Counted from the stretch's first letter, positions 32,218 to 39,765 are shown. The stretch: 64,000 nucleotides of DNA from Actinospineispora eucalypti (GCA_014208095.1 JACHMT010000002.1:186001-250000); one strand, 5' to 3'. Notes: generated by a model not told the origin, from the sequence alone. A program made the numbers and translations.

Positions 32218-32457
32218 GTCGCGCGGTGTAGGTGAGCTGGCAGCTCACCGCAGTCCGGGCTTCCTCGGGAGTCACAGTTTTGTGTCAAGTGCTCTCGCTG
32301 GGCCGTTCTACTCTGGACGGCATTCCACGAAAGGTGTCTACTTCACCCGTTCACCAGTTCGGTTCGCCAGCTTGAATGATCTCCGGTAAGAGCTTCCTCC
32401 ACAAGGCGCGATTAAGTGATCGACAACTGAGCTCGATCAACTGCAATGGAGTATGTC
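32218..32457. other. Short gap after the recombinase
   Basis: No gene recognised. A small inverted repeat GTGAGCTGGCAGCTCAC lies near 32231-32247 (GTGAGCTG/CAGCTCAC), a likely terminator of the recombinase gene or operator. Confidence 0.45.
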
Positions 32458-32913
32458 ATGGGTAAGGCGTTGACGTGCTGGCGCAATATCAGAACGGTTT
32501 TGAACAGTGCAGTTGTGGCAATGGCCATCATCGTCTCTACGACATCGTCGGGGGTGTACGTGTCGAGGCCAGCAGAAATGGCGAGCGTGATTCCTGCGGC
32601 GGTGATCGTTGATTCCCCGGAACAAACATGGCCGAATACATGGACACCGCCAGATGATCCCAACGTAATTGCTCAATTCTTTGCCTGGCTCAATGCATGC
32701 GTTGAGGGTCAGCTTGATTTCGACCCGGGTTGCAGGGAGGCGGCAACCGACCTATCCCTGATCGGCGTAGGGGTCGACGATGTCGTGGAGTGTGCACAGC
32801 ACGCCGCTGAGGCGGTAGCGGCGGGTAAACCAGGTAAAGCGTTGGGGTGTCTCGAATCCGCCGCGCAGGCAGCATTTCAAGCGTGGGAGTCATCGCATGG
32901 TCATGGCGGTTGA
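32458..32913 (+). CDS. Secreted hypothetical protein
   Basis: 151 residues from ATG at 32458 (MGKALTCWRNIRTVLNSAVV). A signal-peptide-like segment runs to about residue 35. The mature part has WPNTWTPPDDPNVIAQFFAW and then Cys residues spaced as C-x(14)-C...C-x(17)-C, suggesting disulfides. Not recognised. It stands alone between the recombinase and another membrane gene. Confidence 0.6.
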   Translation: MGKALTCWRNIRTVLNSAVVAMAIIVSTTSSGVYVSRPAEMASVIPAAVIVDSPEQTWPNTWTPPDDPNVIAQFFAWLNACVEGQLDFDPGCREAATDLSLIGVGVDDVVECAQHAAEAVAAGKPGKALGCLESAAQAAFQAWESSHGHGG

Positions 32914-32942
32914 GCCGAGCTTTAAAATGTTTTCGATTCGTA

Positions 32943-32972
32943 TTGACAGAAATGTCCATTTTGCCGCATAGT
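32943..32972 (+). promoter_or_regulatory. Promoter of the 32981 membrane gene
   Basis: TTGACA (32943-32948), 18-bp spacer, CATAGT (32967-32972), 8 bp before ATG at 32981, so the transcript is close to leaderless. Confidence 0.6.
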
Positions 32973-32980
32973 AAAAGTGT

Positions 32981-33460
32981 ATGATACGTACTCGGCGCTT
33001 TCTGTGGCTTCTCTTGCCGATCGTGCTGTGGTTATCTCATATCCTGGACACCGTCCTATTCGTCGGTATCGCGTTAGCGGTGGTGTTCTGGATTTGCATT
33101 CACCGGTATCCGACCCGTGGAAGCCTGTTGACTTTTCTCGTATTATTGCAGATGGGTGTCGTCATTTTCTTGGCTTGGGGACTAGTTCTTAGCGGCAGAG
33201 TTGAGCTTCGCTGGTATTTTGCTATCTTGATTCTCGAAGCCATCTGCCTTGTAGGCATTTGGCGGTGGAAGAGATTTGCTGCGTTGCTCTTGATTATGCT
33301 CCTGGTGGCGGATGCCGTCAGAGGAAACTTTGTTGGAGGCAATGCGTTCGGCTCGCTTAGAGGGCCGGGCTTGGAAGACTTACAGGCGCTCGTCCTGGGC
33401 GTAGGCTGGATTGGGCTCTGGATTGCCGCGTGTAAGCGAAAGTGGTCCCAGTTCACGTGA
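32981..33460 (+). CDS. Five-TM membrane protein
   Basis: 159 residues. Hydrophobic segments: FLWLLLPIVLWLSHILDTVL, VGIALAVVFWICIH, LLTFLVLLQMGVVIFLAWGL, WYFAILILEAICLVGI, FAALLLIMLLVADAV and LVLGVGWIGLWIAA. No conserved motif. Start supported by the promoter placed 8 bp upstream. Confidence 0.6.
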   Translation: MIRTRRFLWLLLPIVLWLSHILDTVLFVGIALAVVFWICIHRYPTRGSLLTFLVLLQMGVVIFLAWGLVLSGRVELRWYFAILILEAICLVGIWRWKRFAALLLIMLLVADAVRGNFVGGNAFGSLRGPGLEDLQALVLGVGWIGLWIAACKRKWSQFT

Positions 33461-33517
33461 TGATCTGTGACGTCCTCACTTTGTCTAGGCCTACAGAAAT
33501 GACAAGAGGTGAGGGGC

Positions 33518-33625
33518 ATGTCGGAGAAGGTCCGGTTTACGACGCTACTTGCGCGTGTACCCTACCCTCGTGTATCGAACGACCTCGAGATGTCGGAAGT
33601 GCCTTGCCGCAAACTCCACAGGTAA
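33518..33625 (+). CDS. Possible 35-residue peptide
   Basis: ATG at 33518 follows a good ribosome site (AAGAGGTGAGGGGC). The product MSEKVRFTTLLARVPYPRVS continues to a Cys-containing end. It overlaps the minus-strand candidate at 33562-33711, so at most one may be real. Kept only because of the ribosome site. Confidence 0.3.
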   Translation: MSEKVRFTTLLARVPYPRVSNDLEMSEVPCRKLHR

Positions 33626-33711
33626 GCCTCTGTTTGTTCATCGAACAGGCGCCATATCCAGGCGTTCAGTTCGTGACACATGTCGTCTATTTCTGCAAAT
33701 GTCATAAGCAT
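33562..33711 (-). CDS. Possible small acidic helical protein
   Basis: 49 residues from ATG at 33711 (MLMTFAEIDDMCHELNAWIW, then RLFDEQTEAYLWSLRQGTSD), an amphipathic and well-formed sequence. A TATACT box lies 4 bp upstream, so the mRNA would be leaderless. It overlaps the plus-strand candidate at 33518. Confidence 0.4.
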   Translation of the reverse strand: MLMTFAEIDDMCHELNAWIWRLFDEQTEAYLWSLRQGTSDISRSFDTRG

Positions 33712-33860
33712 TGTCAGTATAGCATAGTTATCAACGGGTTGATCACGTCGCACAATATTTAATTTACGGCGTTTCGCTAGCCTCGAAATCTTACAAAAGT
33801 ACCAAGATGACGTTGCGGGAGTCCTATAACTCGCTGATTCTGGCGCTATAAGGACGTTGA

Positions 33861-34097
33861 TTAGCGAATGGGCTTTAGGACCTTTTCAATGTCATCCGCT
33901 GGCAGTATCTCCCAATGCGCTTTTCTTCTCGAGCCTCTGTTGGCGATCCTACCTGCACGCCGTAGGTCTTCGATGTGCTGCTGTACGGTGTAGTAACCCA
34001 CGTTCACCGCCGTTGCGACATCGGCAAATCTCGCAAGCGGATTCTTGCTGAGATACTGCACAATTACTGCTTTGGTTTCACCACGAGCTCGAAGCAT
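33861..34097 (-). CDS. Small winged-helix regulator
   Basis: 78 residues from ATG at 34097. ETKAVIVQYLSKNPLARFAD, then VATAVNVGYYTVQQHIEDLR and RAGRIANRGSRRKAHWEI form a winged helix-turn-helix. Its promoter has a perfect TATAAT overlapped by the palindrome ACCA-AAAA-TGGT, as expected of an autorepressor. Probable regulator of element genes. Confidence 0.68.
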   Translation of the reverse strand: MLRARGETKAVIVQYLSKNPLARFADVATAVNVGYYTVQQHIEDLRRAGRIANRGSRRKAHWEILPADDIEKVLKPIR

Positions 34098-34106
34098 TGT
34101 ATGGAA

Positions 34107-34123
34107 ATTATACCAAAAATGGT
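34107..34123 (-). promoter_or_regulatory. Promoter and candidate operator of the winged-helix gene
   Basis: Minus strand TATAAT at 34112-34107; ACCAAAAATGGT (34112-34123) is a perfect inverted repeat ending on the -10 box, so binding would block RNA polymerase. Confidence 0.55.
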
Positions 34124-34231
34124 CTGAATCAACCGTCCATTAAACGGTGGCTTTGGGGACTTTCCCAGTGATGCAAGTCAGGACTTTTGAGGGGTTCACC
34201 CCAAGAGGACAATGGCGTATACTCGCAAGAT

Positions 34232-34588
34232 GTGAATACAGCCGAACGAATAGAAGCGCTACTAGGTAGTTACGATTCCTGTGACCTCGAGTGCGACGGC
34301 ATGACGCGCATCTTTTCGACAATTCTGTTGCAGCATGGTATTCCGCATGACCCGTACTTCGGAAGGATCATTTACGAGCCTTCTAGCGTAGAGGTGGTCC
34401 ACTACTGGATCAGACTCCGGGACGGACTGATGGTTGACTACCGTGCCCGCATGTGGCTCGGTGACAGTCAGGATGTCCCGCACGGTGTCTTCCGCGCAGA
34501 AGACTACGAGCAGGTTCGTTATGAGGGCCAGTCCATCGAGTTGCTTCCACTTTCCGATAATCTTTTTAGAGTATTAGTGAAACTTTGA
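34232..34588 (+). CDS. Hypothetical protein
   Basis: 118 residues from GTG at 34232 (MNTAERIEALLGSYDSCDLE). TATACT lies about 20 bp upstream. The middle, YFGRIIYEPSSVEVVHYWIR followed by LRDGLMVDYRARMWLGD, resembles transglutaminase-like or peptidase-like folds (Cys, His and Asp are present: DSCDLECDG, VVHYW, MVDYR) but the match is too weak to name. Confidence 0.52.
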   Translation: MNTAERIEALLGSYDSCDLECDGMTRIFSTILLQHGIPHDPYFGRIIYEPSSVEVVHYWIRLRDGLMVDYRARMWLGDSQDVPHGVFRAEDYEQVRYEGQSIELLPLSDNLFRVLVKL

Positions 34589-34646
34589 CCGATAAAGGGT
34601 CTGTCGCCAAGCACTGTGACGGTAACGCCAACCATGTCGGAGATTC

Positions 34647-34856
34647 TTACTCAGTTGAGTACCAAATGTGGTTCTTGGTCTCCACGAGGCCGAGCGTGCG
34701 TGGGTGGAGACACCGGTCCTCCTCCAGGTGGGTGTCGAACAGATCCACGTTGTCCCAGGTTCGGTGACATCTGGCGCAGTGGGCTCGACTCTCGCCGGCC
34801 CACGTAGCTGAGCACCCGCCGCACCGGATCGCTAGCAGGTGCTGGTAGCCGGCCAC
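34647..34856 (-). CDS. Small zinc-ribbon protein of actinobacterial mobile elements
   Basis: 69 residues. IRCGGCSATWAGESRAHCAR and CHRTWDNVDLFDTHLEEDRC followed by LHPRTLGLVETKNHIWY; the C-x-x-C...C-x-x-C pairs and the F-D-x-H...C-x-x-P...G-L ending are a recurring small-protein pattern of actinobacterial phages and elements. Probably DNA-binding. High-GC codon use. Confidence 0.7.
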   Translation of the reverse strand: MAGYQHLLAIRCGGCSATWAGESRAHCARCHRTWDNVDLFDTHLEEDRCLHPRTLGLVETKNHIWYSTE

Positions 34857-34957
34857 GCGCGGGAGCGTACGGCACCAGGCCGACGCTGCCTGACGGCTTC
34901 AGCGGCTGTCCATCGGCGGCTCATCAGTGATTGTCGGTACGTCGAGATGCCGCTATT

Positions 34958-35010
34958 CCTGCTGGTCAAAGGTTCAAGGGCTCCCAGATCGACTCTAGCA
35001 AGATCAACTG
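34958..35010. repeat. Diverged ~50-bp dispersed repeat, copy 1
   Basis: The stretch from CCTGCTGGTCAAAGG to CAAGATCAACT aligns end to end with 37568-37618. Best conserved are CTGGTC, CAGATCG and CAAGATCAAC. A shorter piece recurs at 37722-37742 and CAGCAAGATCAACT at 17763-17776. Confidence 0.5.
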
Positions 35011-35156
35011 ACGCTTCTGGAGTGATCGGATGTTGGCTTGGCGCAAACGAAGGGACATTTGAGGCTCTGATCGGCTGCTGTGGCTCGTGGTAACAGCGGC
35101 GCGGGTCACTCCGATAGCCAAGAGCCCTCACGTGTCGCTAAGGGAGGCGCCAGATG

Positions 35157-35448
35157 CCTGAACCCGTCGGAAACCCGCCGCAGGACGTCATTGACGAGCT
35201 CGCCGGCGTGGAACGTGCGGGCCTTCGATCGGGTCAATCCGAAGTGGCGATCGAGAGTGGGGGGACAGCCCGTTCCGAGATCACAGCAATGTGCGCTGCA
35301 TTGCGGAGATCGTTCGTCGCTTCGACGTCGTCGCGATCCAGGAGGTTCGCCGGAGCGCCTCGGCCTTCCTCGAGATGATGGCGGCGCTGAGGGAGGGGGA
35401 TGGGCGTTCATGGTGACGGACGTGGCCGAGGGCAAGGCAGAGCACTGA
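35157..35448 (+). pseudogene. Endonuclease/exonuclease/phosphatase-family pseudogene (frameshifted)
   Basis: Three frames must be joined. One gives PAWNVRAFDRVNPKWRS; a second gives DHSNVRCIAEIVRRFDVVAI followed by QEVRRSASAFLEMMAALREG; the first again gives WAFMVTDVAEGKAEH and a stop. N-V-R-x-I-A-E-I-V-R-R-F-D-V-V-A-I-Q-E-V is the DNase I-like signature, with the Q-E catalytic pair. Two frameshifts and loss of the C-terminal half make it non-functional. A ribosome site (AAGGGAGGCGCCAG) is still present. Confidence 0.6.
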
Positions 35449-35470
35449 CGCACAACTCGTGACCGTCTGT

Positions 35471-36070
35471 CTAGGTTGTAAGTTGCTCGGCCTGGGGGAT
35501 GACGGTGATGCGCATCCAGTCTAGGTAGTTACGTAACAGCAGAAGGACCTCCTGTCCTTGGCGAGCACCGGCGCTGAGGAGCCAACGGGTCGTAGCAGCT
35601 TGCGCCGCGACCGTCTGTGCACGTTCAACAGTCGCACCTGACCTTTCATCTCCGCTCACGGTGTCATCGGCCGAGGCTTGGTCGATGACATGCCTGGCGT
35701 GGTGGACGTACTTCTGGTCTTCGCCTCGCTCGAACTCGGCTAGTGCTCCCATGAGGTGGAAGACAAGCTTGCCGCCGCTGGTGGCGGTGCCCAGGTGCTC
35801 CCTGAGGCTGCGGAACTCGACACCACGCTCTGAGAGCCCGTTGAGCGTGTCGATGAGGTGCCGGAGGCTGCCTAACCGGTCCAGTCGCCAGACGACCACT
35901 GTGTCTCCAGGACGGGCGAAGGAGAGTGCTTGGGTGAGACCTGGACGTTCGGTCGTGCTGCCCGATGCGGTGTCGGTGAAGATGCGCTCGCATCCGGCCT
36001 TGGTGAGGTCGTCTTGCTGGAGGTCAAGCGTTTGGTCGTGTGTTGAAACTCGGGCGTAGCCAATCAGCAT
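35471..36070 (-). CDS. Serine recombinase (resolvase-type) with atypical C-terminus
   Basis: 199 residues from ATG at 36070. The N-terminal catalytic domain is clear: LIGYARVSTHDQTLDLQQDD with the nucleophile Ser in RVST, DTASGSTTERPGLTQALSFA, and VVVWRLDRLGSLRHLIDTLN (one residue short of the usual LDRLGRSL). After ALAEFERG the usual helix-turn-helix tail (IRERTRAGL...KGGRPP) is absent and is replaced by ~70 unrelated residues. It may be inactive or a control protein. It lies 7 bases after the coiled-coil gene. Confidence 0.72.
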   Translation of the reverse strand: MLIGYARVSTHDQTLDLQQDDLTKAGCERIFTDTASGSTTERPGLTQALSFARPGDTVVVWRLDRLGSLRHLIDTLNGLSERGVEFRSLREHLGTATSGGKLVFHLMGALAEFERGEDQKYVHHARHVIDQASADDTVSGDERSGATVERAQTVAAQAATTRWLLSAGARQGQEVLLLLRNYLDWMRITVIPQAEQLTT

Positions 36071-36077
36071 AGTTCGG

Positions 36078-36338
36078 TTAGTGTTTTGAAGGCTTGTGCA
36101 GTAGCTCTGTCTCAAGTGCTTCGAGACGAGCTTCGTGGTTATCCAGTTTGGTGAAGACTGGGTCACCGAGTATCTCTGCGAGATCTTTGACGCTGTGTTC
36201 AAGACCAGAAATTCGTGAAGACAGCTCACTGCGAACCTCGTCTATCTGATCCCGCTGTGCGTCGAGGCGTTCGTGAATTGGCCCGACTTCGGCCTTCAGG
36301 AGCTCCCTCAACTGTGCTATCTGTTCTTCGGTAAACAT
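36078..36338 (-). CDS. Coiled-coil protein upstream of the resolvase
   Basis: 86 residues. EEQIAQLRELLKAEVGPIHE followed by RLDAQRDQIDEVRSELSSRI and LEALETELLHKPSKH show heptad hydrophobics throughout. The resolvase gene begins 7 bases downstream, so they form an operon. Possibly a partner or tether of the recombinase; no known family. Its promoter is TTGCAT-17-TATAAC. Confidence 0.6.
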   Translation of the reverse strand: MFTEEQIAQLRELLKAEVGPIHERLDAQRDQIDEVRSELSSRISGLEHSVKDLAEILGDPVFTKLDNHEARLEALETELLHKPSKH

Positions 36339-36352
36339 AGTCTGCGTTGTTA

Positions 36353-36381
36353 GTTATATGCTATTCCGAAAATAAATGCAA
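36353..36381 (-). promoter_or_regulatory. Promoter of the coiled-coil-resolvase operon
   Basis: Minus strand TTGCAT (36381-36376), 17-bp spacer, TATAAC (36358-36353), 14 bp before the ATG at 36338. Confidence 0.55.
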
Positions 36382-36586
36382 TCAGCAACATCCCAAAACT
36401 CGCGGAATTTGGCAAATACAAGGACGTTGATTTTGAGACGACTTGAGGGACGCTCCGGCCTATTTGCGGGGTTCACTTTCGACAGGGTGATAGGAGAGTC
36501 CTAGAAACGGACGTTTGTGACACAACAGTCTTCGAGACAAAACTTCTTACACAACGCGGCGAAGAGATGTCGTAAAATCAAGGCAC

Positions 36587-36763
36587 ATGAAAAGCAAATC
36601 CACTGAACCACAGTTGCCAAAGATGAGTATACAGGAAGCTGTTGATTGGCTCGACGCAATATATAAGAAATTTGGCCGAGACAACATACCAGTCGACGCC
36701 ATCCCGCCTGATGTTCTCGAGGCGCTGCAACTCTATGGACTAGCGAAAACGCGAACCAATTAA
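36587..36763 (+). CDS. Small hypothetical protein
   Basis: 58 residues from ATG at 36587: MKSKSTEPQLPKMSIQEAVD then WLDAIYKKFGRDNIPVDAIP and a final LEALQLYGLAKTRTN. The composition is protein-like (amphipathic helices, no low complexity) and the codon use matches the low-GC neighbours. No convincing ribosome site. Looks like a small effector or antitoxin-size protein; family unknown. Confidence 0.5.
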   Translation: MKSKSTEPQLPKMSIQEAVDWLDAIYKKFGRDNIPVDAIPPDVLEALQLYGLAKTRTN

Positions 36764-36849
36764 ACAAATCCCCCTCGCCGTCTGAGGATATTGTGATCGG
36801 CTACAATGAATCATGAGTTACAAAAACCGTCGTTTTAGGGAACTAGACC

Positions 36850-37440
36850 TTACAAGCTAAACCGAACATCCTCGATGTCTGCGTGGATCTGTTCGATAAC
36901 TGCCTTCTTGGCACTGTCATTTCGCGCAGCTTCGAAAAGCTTCTCGACTGCCGCCTTTAGATCGTCGATTAGTAGTAGCAGGGCAGTGTTTAGAACCGTC
37001 ACTCTATTTTGAAGCTGGCCGTAATGAAACTTCATATGCTGTTCGCGGGGAAGTTCTTTTTCGGTCCAGTGAATGAGCCAGCTGTAGGCCATGTCTTTGT
37101 TAGCACTGTGCATGCGGATCGGCGTTCCGGTGTGCATCAGCGTGTGACGCCACATCTTAATCAACATTTTTGCAGGATCTGCTTCTACTCCGAACCAGGT
37201 AGTGAGAGTATCCCGCATGCGGGCAGTTTGAGTGTTCTGATGGCCGGCGTCATAGCATGACAACCTATCTAGCAAACCCATCGTGTTCATCATGAAGCCG
37301 TAAAGAGCGTGTCGGAAGCCGTGAAGTTTCTCGTCCCCATGGTGAGGTAGAACTTGCTCTTCGTACACAAGTTGGGCCTGTGAGCGCAGGCTGTCCACTT
37401 CGTCGAGGAACCAGCTCTCGATCTCCTCAAAGGTCGACAT
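36850..37440 (-). CDS. HEPN-like helical protein
   Basis: 196 residues from ATG at 37440 with a GAGG ribosome site; ATG at 37455 is an alternative. Entirely helical. MWRHTLMHTGTPIRMH contains R-x4-H (RHTLMH), the arrangement of HEPN RNases and tRNA-binding proteins, in a helix-turn context, with Glu/Asp residues before it (GVEADPAKMLIKM). The rest is not recognised. RNase or defence function is a hypothesis from the motif alone. Confidence 0.5.
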   Translation of the reverse strand: MSTFEEIESWFLDEVDSLRSQAQLVYEEQVLPHHGDEKLHGFRHALYGFMMNTMGLLDRLSCYDAGHQNTQTARMRDTLTTWFGVEADPAKMLIKMWRHTLMHTGTPIRMHSANKDMAYSWLIHWTEKELPREQHMKFHYGQLQNRVTVLNTALLLLIDDLKAAVEKLFEAARNDSAKKAVIEQIHADIEDVRFSL

Positions 37441-37567
37441 GCTGCCTCGCTTCATGGGACGGTGACTTCTGGGTGATTTGATGAGATACTACCAGCACGT
37501 CAGAATCGTGCCCGGCGGTGTCTGGAGATAGTTCCGATAAACCACGCTATGTCCGGTATCACGTATT

Positions 37568-37618
37568 TCTCCTGGTCAGAGCGTTAGAAGCCCTCAGATC
37601 GCTTCTAACAAGATCAAC
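37568..37618. repeat. Diverged ~50-bp dispersed repeat, copy 2
   Basis: From TCTCCTGGTCAGAGCG to AACAAGATCAACGA; aligns with 34958-35010 without gaps over most of its length. Confidence 0.5.
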
Positions 37619-37934
37619 GAGTTTCTCTGGTGTGTTGGTATCCCCCGAGGAGCGCTTCTTCAGCCAGATAGCTCGCATGAGTGCGCGCCTGCGGTAGACC
37701 CCATCGAGAACCCCAACACGTGATCCTTCCTAACAAGATCAATCGAGGTCACCAATGCTCCACTCCCCGGGTGGGGGAGATGCAGCGGCCGCGCGGTGGG
37801 TCGGCTGCGTTCTCTCCTACCGGACGGCTTCCGACCCGGTTCCCGATGCTGTCGTCGATGCCCTTAATGGTCGAGTCCCTTAGTCGGGGTGGCGGAATCC
37901 ACGAAGGCCGACAAGCCAGGTGGAGGTGCTTGCA

Positions 37935-37955
37935 GTGAAGAGTTGGTAACGACTG
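37935..37955. repeat. 21-bp dispersed repeat, copy 2
   Basis: Identical to 23236-23256. It lies about 90 bp before the ATG of the secreted protein at 38045. Confidence 0.75.
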
Positions 37956-38044
37956 CTGCCAGTGAGGTTTGTGGTGTGGGAGCCTGCCGCTGCGGCGCGG
38001 CTTGTTCTGGCCAAGAGCCTGAGTGGCTCAAAAGGAGTGCAACG

Positions 38045-38419
38045 ATGACTCTCAACTCACTCGGAGTGGTCGTCACAACGGCCTTGATGCTCTTAGTGGC
38101 ACCAGGCCCATACGCAAATGCAGACCCGAGTGGTCACTGCGGTCATAATAGCGAAGCTCCAACATATATCGGCTACACGATGGAACAGGGTGCGGAAGCC
38201 CCTGCACAAGACAAAGTTCCAGGACATGCAGTTGTTGGTTGGCCAACAGAGATGACAAGGAACAAAGGTGCACATGTTGTTGGACCTGGCGGGGCTGACC
38301 AGTGGAAAAACGAAGGTGGCGTGCAGAAATATCTGGTCGATGGCTGGCCTCCTACAGATTATCGCCTTGAATGGGACTCAGTCTGCGTTGACTACATTCC
38401 ACCGAAGCCATATGCGTAG
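38045..38419 (+). CDS. Secreted hypothetical protein
   Basis: 124 residues from ATG at 38045 with a strong ribosome site (AAAAGGAGTGC). Signal peptide MTLNSLGVVVTTALMLLVAP with a cut near ANA-DP. The mature part is hydrophilic and Gly/Trp-rich (TYIGYTMEQGAEAPAQDKVP, then QKYLVDGWPPTDYRLEWDSV) with two Cys. Not recognised. It converges on the 38422 gene with a 2-base gap. Confidence 0.62.
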   Translation: MTLNSLGVVVTTALMLLVAPGPYANADPSGHCGHNSEAPTYIGYTMEQGAEAPAQDKVPGHAVVGWPTEMTRNKGAHVVGPGGADQWKNEGGVQKYLVDGWPPTDYRLEWDSVCVDYIPPKPYA

Positions 38420-38421
38420 CC

Positions 38422-38802
38422 CTAGGGTGCACTAACGCGTTCGATGTTAATGGCAGCGCCTTTTTCTGATGGTCCAAAAAGTTTGTGGCAACGATTCCTG
38501 ATGCACTGCTGCGTCGCGTTATAGTTGACTGATCCCTGGAATCTTATTGGCTTGCCGACGTACGGGGCAAGTTCGACGGTGCTCTGACCGATGAGCAGGG
38601 TGCCTGCCCTCTCCATCCCCAGCCAATGGGCGGTATAGGCAAGGAGGTAGTTTGAGTCGCCATCCTTTTCGATGCGATACACCGCGTGTGGGTCATGCCA
38701 AGGCAACGTAGTGTTAGCTGGATCAAAATACAACTCAACAACTGCAGCAGCTGCGATGAACAAGAACACGCATAACCAAATGGACAATTTTAGAACTTTC
38801 AT
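38422..38802 (-). CDS. Membrane-anchored hypothetical protein
   Basis: 126 residues from ATG at 38802 (MKVLKLSIWLCVFLFIAAAA). One N-terminal membrane segment, then a beta-rich domain with YRIEKDGDSNYLLAYTAHWL and IRFQGSVNYNATQQCIRNRC; two Cys near the C-terminus. Probably outside the membrane. TATACT lies about 15 bp upstream. Not recognised. Confidence 0.58.
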   Translation of the reverse strand: MKVLKLSIWLCVFLFIAAAAVVELYFDPANTTLPWHDPHAVYRIEKDGDSNYLLAYTAHWLGMERAGTLLIGQSTVELAPYVGKPIRFQGSVNYNATQQCIRNRCHKLFGPSEKGAAINIERVSAP

Positions 38803-38900
38803 GCAATTTCGAAAATAGTATAGCACAGATATTGGCCGGCAAGATCATGTACTTTGGTCGACCCCTCACCTAAAGCCCTTTGGTGTTTGAGGAGACTCCC

Positions 38901-38975
38901 ATGAACGCATTGGCTTGGATCCTTGTATTCATTGGCATCATCGTGGTGCTCTGGGTGGCTCTAACTGGCGGCTGA
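38901..38975 (+). CDS. 24-residue membrane peptide
   Basis: ATG at 38901 after GAGGAGACTCCC, an excellent ribosome site. Product MNALAWILVFIGIIVVLWVA then LTGG is a single membrane helix. Such peptides can be type I-toxin-like or regulators of membrane proteins; no antisense RNA was identified. Confidence 0.5.
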   Translation: MNALAWILVFIGIIVVLWVALTGG

Positions 38976-38997
38976 AGTGCCCTGCGCTATGACCTTT

Positions 38998-39750
38998 TCA
39001 ACTATTCTCGAGTGCCGTGCGAACCTTCTTTAACGCGGCCACTCCGTCGACTGGCTCAACCCACGGCGGGGAACCAGTACGTTCGCCGACCGTGTAGGCG
39101 TTGCCGAACTGTTTGCGCGGCCGGCGCACGACAACTGTTGCTGAGATACCACCTGGCCCGTCTGGTCGGACGTTGGCGCTGTGCACGACACGGTGATCCA
39201 TGGTGTGTGCCTCGCCGGCGGGAATGATGCGGCTTGGCCCCTTCATAAGCACCACCTCACGCACCGGTCCCGTCCGCTGGCCATCGTTGAGGTACTCGTA
39301 GCGCTTCTCGCCCTCTCCGTGAGCGGCGGGGGAGTACAGCGTGTCTCTGAAGGCACCGGTGAGTACTGCCGACCCGAAGTCGGCTGTGTGGTTGTGGGTG
39401 TCCTCGGTCAGCTGGCTCTGCCCAGCAGACCAGACGTGCAACCGTGCACTCCAGCCGTCGCCCTGAGCGAGGGGTACCGCGTGCAGGCTCTCGACCCGGT
39501 TGCCGTCCTCATCGTGGTTGACGATCATGCGCGCGGGTGTTCGCTCAAGCTCTGTACCGGTGGGGTCGTAGATAAGAGCGTCAAGCAGCGGGAGCATGAT
39601 CTGTGGCTGTCCGAGCGCGACTGCGGCTTCGGTCAATTTGTCCAGCGAAGGCTCTGGTCCTAGGAATGCATCCAGCGGTTCTTCGACACCGAGGTCGACT
39701 CGTTGCGCGAGGAGATACGTAGCGTGTGATATTTCGTGACTACTTGCCAT
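38998..39750 (-). CDS. Cupin-like protein
   Basis: 250 residues from ATG at 39750 (MASSHEISHATYLLAQRVDL). The core WSARLHVWSAGQSQLTEDTH then NHTADFGSAVLTGAFRDTLY and IIPAGEAHTMDHRVVHSANV has the layout of a cupin/dioxygenase barrel with His/Glu metal ligands (DTHNHTADF and the GEAHTMDHR region). The substrate is unknown. It lies divergent from no obvious pathway genes and has its own promoter. A metal-dependent enzyme is likely. Confidence 0.62.
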   Translation of the reverse strand: MASSHEISHATYLLAQRVDLGVEEPLDAFLGPEPSLDKLTEAAVALGQPQIMLPLLDALIYDPTGTELERTPARMIVNHDEDGNRVESLHAVPLAQGDGWSARLHVWSAGQSQLTEDTHNHTADFGSAVLTGAFRDTLYSPAAHGEGEKRYEYLNDGQRTGPVREVVLMKGPSRIIPAGEAHTMDHRVVHSANVRPDGPGGISATVVVRRPRKQFGNAYTVGERTGSPPWVEPVDGVAALKKVRTALENS

Positions 39751-39765
39751 AAAGCGGAGCAATTA

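Larger units (their letters stand above)
37441..38044. other. Repeat-bearing gap, no gene recognised
   Basis: About 600 bp with the second and third copies of the CAAGATCAAC-type repeat (37568-37618, 37722-37742) and the second copy of the 21-bp repeat (37935-37955). The plus-strand frame from 37889 continues into the secreted protein gene but its first 52 codons contain an unusual Cys-rich stretch (EVCGVGACRCGAACSG). Confidence 0.45.

Noticed and set aside
33850..36430. AAGGACGTTGATT shared at about 33851 and 36420
   Set aside because: A 13-bp match is expected by chance several times in 64 kb, and no flanking similarity was found.
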